Source of the DNA: Hyphomicrobium_A sp963782555
GTDB taxonomy: Bacteria > Pseudomonadota > Alphaproteobacteria > Rhizobiales > Hyphomicrobiaceae
Assembly (NCBI GenBank): GCA_963782555.1
Contig: CAWAKB010000003.1
Coordinates: 496,001-560,000, forward strand
Length of the DNA: 64,000 bases
Direction of reading: 5' to 3'
Shown: in pieces, positions 58,265-64,000 of the stretch
How the letters are laid out: each line of letters begins with the position of its first letter
Position numbering within the stretch: position 1 is the first letter of the stretch
The notes under the pieces: model-generated
The model's database searches: none
Seen by the model: only the letters and a program-made list of their open reading frames with translations
Told to the model about the DNA's origin: nothing
Translations under genes and position numbers: made by a program

Positions 58265-59399
58265 CTAGCCTGTGGTCCGCCTGCGCGGGTCGGGAAGCCA
58301 GGCCGCGCTGCGCAGATCGTTCCTGATGGCGCGAAGGCGACGGTACCCCTGCTCCCACAGCATCACGACGAGAAAGCCCATCGACCGCCGTCGGCCTACA
58401 TCGATCAGGAGGTCGACCGTCCTTCTCCTTCCCGCCCAGAGCTGCGACATGAAGCTTCCTTCCGGGGAGCACGAATTCGATGGCGTCGATCGAGCCCGAC
58501 GCGAACAGTTGCTCCGTCACTTTGTCGATGAGCAGCGCGCCGGGGGAATACTTCGCAAAGGCTCCGTCGAACGCCGTCTTCCAGGTGTAGGCCATGCTGC
58601 CGCTGTAGAGGAGTACCTGGGCGGCGATCGGCTTGCCGTCAACGCGCAACAGCGCCACGGATGCACCTCGAATGCCGGACAAGTCTCGAATGAGGCGTCT
58701 CACGAATGCCGCGTCGACCTCGCTCGACAGCAGGGCGGTGCAGTTGCTTCCTTTCCAGCTTGCGGCCTCTATCGCAAGGAACACCTCGAAGGCTTCTTGC
58801 GCCGCCGTCGGCTCCCGCTCGTTCACGATGTCGACCCCGCCGAGCGCTGCCAGCCGGTTCCAATCCTGGCGTAGCTTCTTTCGCGTCGACCCGGAGCTCT
58901 TTATTCCCGCTGATCGGGTTGCAAAGGGGCGCTGGTGCTCGGCCAGCTGCAGCATGGGGATGCGGCGTTCTGCAAGCACCTTCTCGATGGCGCGATACGT
59001 TTCTGCGTCGGCATCGAGGTACTTGAGGCGGACTACCTTGGGGAGCGAAGGCTCGCCCGCGATGGAATCGAAAAACGCGCCGATGGCCGCCTCCATATGA
59101 TCGGAGTCGACGACCGGATTTGAGACGAACGAATAGTCGTAGGGCGGAGCCAAGAGCGTTGCCGGGCCAATCCGCCAAATCCGCTTCTTTTGCAGCGCCC
59201 ACAGGCCCACCAGTGTCCGCCTGTCTCCCTCTCCTTCCCAGGCCTCGAGCACCTTGATACGCGAGACGCCGGTTGCTTTCGCCGCCAGCAACGCCACCGG
59301 GTTCATGAACACGTTGGGCGCGGCACGGTGCGCGAGCGCATGCCAATCGCCAGCGACATCAGGCAGGACCGAGCGGAGCAAGGAGAGGATTTTTGACAC
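58265..59399 (-). pseudogene. CelD/BioF2-type GNAT acyltransferase, frameshifted near C-terminus
   Basis: About 310 residues read normally: 'APPYDYSFVSNPVVDSDHME', 'STRKKLRQDWNRLAALGGVD', 'FEVFLAIEAASWKGSNCTAL' and 'AYTWKTAFDGAFAKYSPGAL', the pattern of CelD/BioF2-like acetyltransferases (Acetyltransf_6). Near 58470 the frame slips. The direct frame runs out through the tRNA-Gly gene, whereas a one-base shift gives the expected end 'CSPEGSFMSQLWAGRRRTVD' and onward to a stop at 58265, before the tRNA. It is therefore a mutated gene or an assembly indel. The role is probably acyl transfer in envelope polysaccharide or lipid metabolism. GTG start. Confidence 0.8.
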
Positions 59400-59592
59400 T
59401 TGGCGTCCCGTTTTGGTTCGTCCGACGACGGGGCCGGCCGAACTTGTGTCAGTTAATGGTGCAGCTCCCAGGCGGCGGACGAGCCCGTGGAGCCGATCAA
59501 AGCAAAAGCCGTGCCGGGGCCAGGTTGGTCCAAGTGTTGCAATCTCGCCTGTCAGCCTGTGTGCAACGGCTGGTCAGCGTGGAGTGAGCGGA

Positions 59593-60810
59593 ATGCGAGA
59601 TGCGGATATCGCCATTGCCGGAGGCGGCCTTGCCGGCTCCACCGCGGCTGCCATGCTGGCAAGATCCGGCTTCGATGTCGTCCTGATCGACCCGCATCCG
59701 GTCTACCCTCCGGACTTTCGCTGCGAGAAGCTCGACGGGCCCCAGGCTGCGATCTTGCGCAAGACCGGCATCAGTGAGGCGGTCCTTGCCGGAGCAACGC
59801 TCGATCAGGAGGCGTGGGTTGCGAGGATGGGCCGCCTTGTCGACAAGCGGCGGGGCGACCAGCACGGCATCCTCTATGACACGCTCGTCAACACGGTCCG
59901 GGCACAGATCCCGGACACGGCGCGGATCATCCATTCCAAGGTTGAGGCCATCTCGCCAGGGCCGGATGCCCAGTTGGTCAGATTGGCGGGCGGAAAGCAG
60001 ATAAGGGCGCGCCTCGTTGTGCTGGCAAATGGGCTCAACACCAGCTTGCGCAAATCGCTCTCGATGGAGCGGGTCGTGACCAGCCCTTGCCACTCGGTGA
60101 CGATCGGTTTCAACGTCCGGCCGTCCGGCCGGTCGTGCTTTCCGTTTTCATCGCTGTCTTATTTCTCCGAGCGCCCCCGCGATCGTTTCGCCTATCTGAC
60201 GCTCTTTCCCATCGGTCAGATCGTGCGCGCGAACTTCATTGTCTACCGCGACATCCACGATCCGTGGTTTGAGGAATTCCGTAATTCTCCCAGGGCGGTC
60301 ATGAAGGCGGCGATGCCGGGGCTGGAAAAGCTTACGGGCGACTACGAGGTGTTCGGACACATCAGGATTCGTCCGGCTGACCTCTATGTCACCAAGGGCT
60401 ACGAGCGCTCCGGCATCGTGCTCGTGGGCGATGCCTTCGCTACGTCGTGCCCGGGCGCCGGAACGGGCACCGGCAAGGTGCTCACCGACGTCGAGCGGCT
60501 TTGCAACGTCTATGTTCCGCGCTGGCTTGCGACGCCGGGGATGTCGTTCGAGAAGATCGCCGCCTTCTATGCCGACCCCGAGAAGCGCGCTTACGACGCC
60601 TTTTCGCGAAAGAAGGCCCACGCCCTACGCTCCCTTTCGATCGATACGAGCGTGCGCTGGCAGAGCGAGCGGTGGCTCCGTTTTGCCGTTCGCTGGGCGA
60701 TCGGCCAGTTGCGACCAGCGCGCCAGCACCTCCTGACGTCCGCGCGCATAGGCACCGCCGTGCAAAACGTGACGGCCCGACCTGCGGATCGGCATTTGAG
60801 GACGGGCTGA
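59593..60810 (+). CDS. FAD-dependent oxidoreductase, PHBH/geranylgeranyl-reductase-like (405 aa)
   Basis: Begins with the FAD fingerprint 'DIAIAGGGLAGSTAAAMLAR' and ends the flavin domain with 'GIVLVGDAFATSCPGAGTGT', the GD motif of the PHBH fold. The N-terminal 'FDVVLIDPHP' ends with Asp rather than Glu for the ribose. It is a soluble monooxygenase or reductase, substrate unknown. The ATG at 59593 has 'GGAGTGAG' directly upstream; the longer open frame is antisense to the CelD-like gene. Divergent from that gene. Confidence 0.85.
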   Translation: MRDADIAIAGGGLAGSTAAAMLARSGFDVVLIDPHPVYPPDFRCEKLDGPQAAILRKTGISEAVLAGATLDQEAWVARMGRLVDKRRGDQHGILYDTLVNTVRAQIPDTARIIHSKVEAISPGPDAQLVRLAGGKQIRARLVVLANGLNTSLRKSLSMERVVTSPCHSVTIGFNVRPSGRSCFPFSSLSYFSERPRDRFAYLTLFPIGQIVRANFIVYRDIHDPWFEEFRNSPRAVMKAAMPGLEKLTGDYEVFGHIRIRPADLYVTKGYERSGIVLVGDAFATSCPGAGTGTGKVLTDVERLCNVYVPRWLATPGMSFEKIAAFYADPEKRAYDAFSRKKAHALRSLSIDTSVRWQSERWLRFAVRWAIGQLRPARQHLLTSARIGTAVQNVTARPADRHLRTG

Positions 60811-61330
60811 CGCTTCGCCTAGTGCCCTGCTCGAGCTGGGCTCACCCGGAACTCCAGCGAGCGCCATCGCGCCTAAGCCGCCCCTAAAGGCTAGCCTCGC
60901 TGACATTCATGAGGAATTTCCGGACGTTCGCCCTATCGGCAAGTTTTGAAAACGTTCACTCTGCCAGCGATACAAAAACAGATAGATGAGACGCCGCCGC
61001 ACACAGCGGCGAGGCCATACCTTTAACGGTCATCGGCATCCCTGCCTGTATTGGGTCGTCATTGCAACCGCCACATCCGGCGATCGCACTGAGAGCGGCA
61101 GTGCCAGAGCGGCAGATGTGCACTGCAAGCACGTATCCGTTCACCCTGACCGTAGCTGTCATTTTCGTTCTCTGAAAAAATTCTTGGGCGTGACTGCGTT
61201 CCGATCATGCCCCGCACTCGAATTGACGCGCGCACAAATGTCTGGCCGCCGGCATGACGGCCAAATAGGGGCTGAGCCCGACAAGATTAAAAAAGGCGGC
61301 TTTGGTGCCGTTAGTGGGAGAGATAACGTT
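60811..61330. other. Upstream region of the carboxylesterase gene
   Basis: 520 bp without a convincing gene. An open frame continuous with the carboxylesterase begins at 60986, but its translation before 61331 has no domain or signal peptide. The promoter of the carboxylesterase is expected here. Confidence 0.5.
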
Positions 61331-63019
61331 ATGCCTTCGAAAGGCCTCTTGGGAATACGATGGAATCGCAAGCTCGCGCTTTGCTCGGCATTAGTTGCGG
61401 GATTGGGAATTTCTGCGCCCGCACTGGCACATGATTCCGACCATGACCACGGACCAACCGTCAATACGGCTGATGGACCGGTCCGGGGTTTCACGAAGAA
61501 TGGCGTGAATGTCTTCTTAGGCATCCCGTATGCGGCACCGCCGGTCGGAAAGCTACGCTGGCGGCCTCCGTCACCGCCTGCCCATCATGGTCTGCTCGAT
61601 GCCACGCAGTATGCCGATTCGTGCGAGGTGACCGAACTCCAGTCGTTTGGCGGTCCCAAGAGCATGAGTGAGGACTGCCTTTATCTCAACGTCTTCACGA
61701 AAAACGCGCACGCTGGCGGTCACGGCAGGGGCCTGCCGGTCATCGTCTGGATCTACGGTGGCGGCAACGTCGAGGGTGAATCCAATGACTACGACGGGAG
61801 CAAGCTTGCGACCGGCGGTCCTCTGGGTACCCCCACCGTGGTCGTCACCTTCAACTATCGCTTGGGCTTGTTTGGCTATTTATCAGAGCAGCATTTGAAC
61901 GCGGAAGGTCACCCTTGGGGCAACTACGGCATCCTGGATCAGCAGGCCGCGCTCCGCTGGGTTCAGCGCAACATTCGCGCCTTCGGCGGTGATCCGACCA
62001 GGGTTGCACTCGGCGGCCAATCCGCTGGCGGAGTGGACACTGGTGCGAACGTCCTTTCGCCAGGGGCTGCGGGACTTTTCAACCGAGCGATCTACCAAAG
62101 CTCTTTGCCGGCGTTCTCCGGCTTGCCGACCGCCACGACGGCGTTGGCAAGGGGCAACGCCTTCGCTGCTGCGGTGGACTGTTCGAGTTCCGCCTGCCTG
62201 CGCCAATTATCGGCCGCGCGCATCCTGCAGATCCAGGGAACGGCCAGAGGCAATGCCATCGATCCGACCCTCCGTCAGACCTACACGGTTGGTCCGTTTG
62301 TGGATGGAACCGTCATTCCCCACCAGCCGGAGACGGCCTTTACGACGGGGCAATTCAACCGCATGCCGACGATGTCAGGGACGGTTGCCGACGAATCGAA
62401 TTTCGGTGCGGCGATCTCCGAATACTTCTCCGGTCCGCCCCAGGTGGCGAAGACCCCGGAGCAGTACACGGCCGGCACCAGCGCCGCTGTGTTGGCTGAG
62501 TATCCGCTCTCGGACTATGGCAACAATCCGCAAATCGCGTCGGACCGGGCCGGCACCGATCCAACCAAGTGCCAGACGCTTCACGTTCTGAATCTGTGGG
62601 CGTCGCAAATTCCGACCTACGCCTACGATTTCACTTACACGAATGCGCCGTTCAACTTCCCGCAGATGCCGAACGCGTACTCTCCGACCGGCCATTACCA
62701 GGCTCTCGCCTACCACACGGCGGACATCCAGTTCCTGTTCCCGCATTTCTCGGGCGGCATACTTGGCGTAAACCTCGATCAGCAGACCGGTCAGCCGCGC
62801 GAGCTGCAAGGGGCCGAGGTCAAGCTGTCCGACCTGCTCGTGGCGGCTTGGACCAACTTTGCCGCGACCGGCAACCCGAACGGACACAGGGCTCTCAATT
62901 GGGCACCGTTCGAGGCAAACTCCGGACCATTCCTCCAGCAGGATATTCCCACCTCGGTTAAATCCGTGGCCCAATACAGAAGCAATTACAAATGCGACTT
63001 CTGGGATTCGAAGTTCTGA
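61331..63019 (+). CDS. Exported type-B carboxylesterase (562 aa)
   Basis: Signal peptide to about residue 33 ('ALA' before 'HDSDHDHGP'), giving a His/Asp-rich mature N-terminus as in two island esterases. It is a cholinesterase-type alpha/beta hydrolase: 'VFLGIPYAAPPVGKLRWRPP', 'SEDCLYLNVF', 'WIYGGG', 'FNYRLGLFGYL', 'NYGILDQQAALRWVQRNIRA', nucleophile 'GGQSAGG' (Ser 231), 'ADESNFG' (acid Glu) and His in 'LAYHTADIQFLFP'. The normal oxyanion 'HGGG' is 'YGGG' here. 'GGGAGAG' precedes the ATG at 61331. The substrate is unknown. Confidence 0.92.
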   Translation: MPSKGLLGIRWNRKLALCSALVAGLGISAPALAHDSDHDHGPTVNTADGPVRGFTKNGVNVFLGIPYAAPPVGKLRWRPPSPPAHHGLLDATQYADSCEVTELQSFGGPKSMSEDCLYLNVFTKNAHAGGHGRGLPVIVWIYGGGNVEGESNDYDGSKLATGGPLGTPTVVVTFNYRLGLFGYLSEQHLNAEGHPWGNYGILDQQAALRWVQRNIRAFGGDPTRVALGGQSAGGVDTGANVLSPGAAGLFNRAIYQSSLPAFSGLPTATTALARGNAFAAAVDCSSSACLRQLSAARILQIQGTARGNAIDPTLRQTYTVGPFVDGTVIPHQPETAFTTGQFNRMPTMSGTVADESNFGAAISEYFSGPPQVAKTPEQYTAGTSAAVLAEYPLSDYGNNPQIASDRAGTDPTKCQTLHVLNLWASQIPTYAYDFTYTNAPFNFPQMPNAYSPTGHYQALAYHTADIQFLFPHFSGGILGVNLDQQTGQPRELQGAEVKLSDLLVAAWTNFAATGNPNGHRALNWAPFEANSGPFLQQDIPTSVKSVAQYRSNYKCDFWDSKF

Positions 63020-63420
63020 CCTATCCCACCGACTAGCTCGTGAACCCATAAAGACCGAGATTGGATGCATAGCGGCCTGTCCGGTTCTTGCGATCGCAAG
63101 GGACAGGCCGCCGCCAGAGGGCGCTCTTTCAGCGGCAAAAGGCGCTTGAAGCGGCTCTGCCGGGCCCCGACCATTAACGCGGGCGAGGCCAGCATGATGT
63201 CCGCTTTCGGCGGGATACCTTCCCACTGTCCTGGGCGGGCCAGATGCCTGCTTCTGACCGTAGCGGTCATTCTTCGCGCCGCAAATTCGGCACGGCTATC
63301 GTCACAAGGCCAAGCCCCCACCCTGCCTTAAGCATCCGACTGAGGAAGGGTTCGACGGAGCAAGTCGCGCCCATTAGTGTAGGAGTTCGAGGGTGCTCAA
63401 GCGATCCCAATTGGCGCAAC
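63020..63420. other. Intergenic region before the last gene
   Basis: About 400 bp without a convincing gene; contains the 3' flank of the carboxylesterase and the promoter region of the gene at 63421. Confidence 0.4.
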
Positions 63421-64000
63421 ATGCTGAAGTTTGTCGGTACGCAGTGGCGCGGCGAGGCGCCGTTCTGGATCAGCACGCTGGTCATTTCGTTGATGCTGCC
63501 ATGGGCGCTGACGATCTTCGGCATTCAATGGCTCAGCGCCTATACGATTGACAGCACGCCCTACCGCAACATGACGGCCGGCGCCATCGTCTTTGCCATG
63601 ATTGGAGCCGTCGGCATCTGGCAGCTTATCGGTACTTGGCGCGCGAGCTCGAAACTGAAGGCGCCGGGCCGATGGTGGATCACACGCTGGCTGGCGCGTC
63701 TCGTGGCGGTCACGGGCTTCGCGCTGGCGGCGTTCGCAGTCTCGACGGCGCCGGCCGGCATGGCGCGCTACTATGCCGAGGCAACCGACGCCGACGTGAT
63801 CGGACAGCAGGATCATGACGTCACTGTCGACGGCGACCGTATCGTCGTGACGGGGCAATTGTCCTGGGGCCTGTATGACAGTTTTTCCCAGGAGCTACGC
63901 GACAACGACCAATTGCAAGTCGTCGTCCTTGACAGTCCCGGCGGCCACTATGGGGTGGGCCGTCGCATGGGGGAGCTCATCAAGGAACGCAGGCTCGACA
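63421..64000 (+). CDS. Membrane protein with Clp-fold protease-like domain, 5' part only
   Basis: The frame opens at 63421 ('MLKFVGTQWRGEAPFWISTL') and runs off the end of the window. It has three predicted membrane helices in the first ~120 residues ('LVISLMLPWALTIFGIQWLS', 'AGAIVFAMIGAVGIWQLIG', 'LARLVAVTGFALAAFAVST'). After these the sequence 'RIVVTGQLSWGLYDSF' and 'QLQVVVLDSPGGHYGVGRRM' matches the start of ClpP/SppA-like serine protease folds (the 'SPGG' turn). It is probably a membrane-tethered periplasmic protease or relative. The catalytic Ser and Lys, if present, lie beyond the window. Confidence 0.8.
   Translation, partial: MLKFVGTQWRGEAPFWISTLVISLMLPWALTIFGIQWLSAYTIDSTPYRNMTAGAIVFAMIGAVGIWQLIGTWRASSKLKAPGRWWITRWLARLVAVTGFALAAFAVSTAPAGMARYYAEATDADVIGQQDHDVTVDGDRIVVTGQLSWGLYDSFSQELRDNDQLQVVVLDSPGGHYGVGRRMGELIKERRLD

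Noticed and set aside
60986..61330. Upstream extension of the carboxylesterase frame
   Set aside because: It would place a clear signal peptide 115 residues inside the protein; the ATG at 61331 has its own ribosome binding site.
1..64000. CRISPR array or prophage structural module
   Set aside because: No regularly spaced direct repeats and no capsid, tail or terminase-like gene were seen.

Overview
The window comes from an alphaproteobacterium, most likely order Hyphomicrobiales (Rhizobiales). The evidence is a compact bioB-bioF-bioD-bioA-bioZ operon, a comF / glutaredoxin / Nit-type amidase / DUF1178 cluster, an OpgC homologue, a Pseudomonas-101-type NAD formate dehydrogenase and generally GC-rich coding sequence. 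No rRNA or species marker is present, so genus cannot be assigned.

Two regions are separated by a duplicated 3' half of a tRNA-Arg(CCT) gene at 23002-23047, which I read as the right-hand attachment site of an integrated genomic island. Positions 1 to about 23000 look like accessory DNA: two winged-helix proteins, three unrecognised co-oriented genes, a 74-bp copy of part of a histidine kinase gene, a decayed IS1595-family transposase, a CpxRA-like two-component system with a Spy-like partner, and a set of exported hydrolases. The hydrolases are three divergent alpha/beta esterases of one family and a frameshifted Tat-exported amidohydrolase. They sit among three 2-oxoglutarate/Fe(II) oxygenases, two AraC-type regulators and small unknown genes joined by stop-start overlaps. 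Several exported enzymes carry His-rich extensions just after the signal peptide or at the C-terminus.

From 23 to 64 kb the DNA looks like core chromosome. First comes a block of potential novelty (23107-36780): two tandem dynamin-like GTPases and a TM/repeat protein on the minus strand, then an ammonium transporter, a cupredoxin plus FTR1 iron permease, a one-TM protein, a tandem pair of ClpB-like AAA+ ATPases (one membrane-anchored) and an 825-aa TM/Sel1/TPR protein on the plus strand. Housekeeping genes follow: DUF4186, mutT, an NDUFAF5/BioC-like methyltransferase, comF, grxC, a Nit amidase and DUF1178. Then come a GntR regulator, the biotin operon with bioZ (pimelate-moiety synthesis from glutaryl-CoA), DUF1772, a formate/nitrite transporter and an SPFH protein. 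The last part holds tRNA genes or tRNA-like sequences, opgC with an SGNH hydrolase, a GMC oxidoreductase, NAD formate dehydrogenase, a further hydrolase, a CelD/BioF2-type acyltransferase (frameshifted), an FAD oxidoreductase, an exported type-B carboxylesterase and the start of a membrane protein with a Clp-fold protease-like domain.

At least three genes (amidohydrolase, GntR, CelD-like) are broken by apparent single-base frameshifts, with the expected continuation readable in the adjacent frame. These are either recent mutations or residual indel errors in the assembly.
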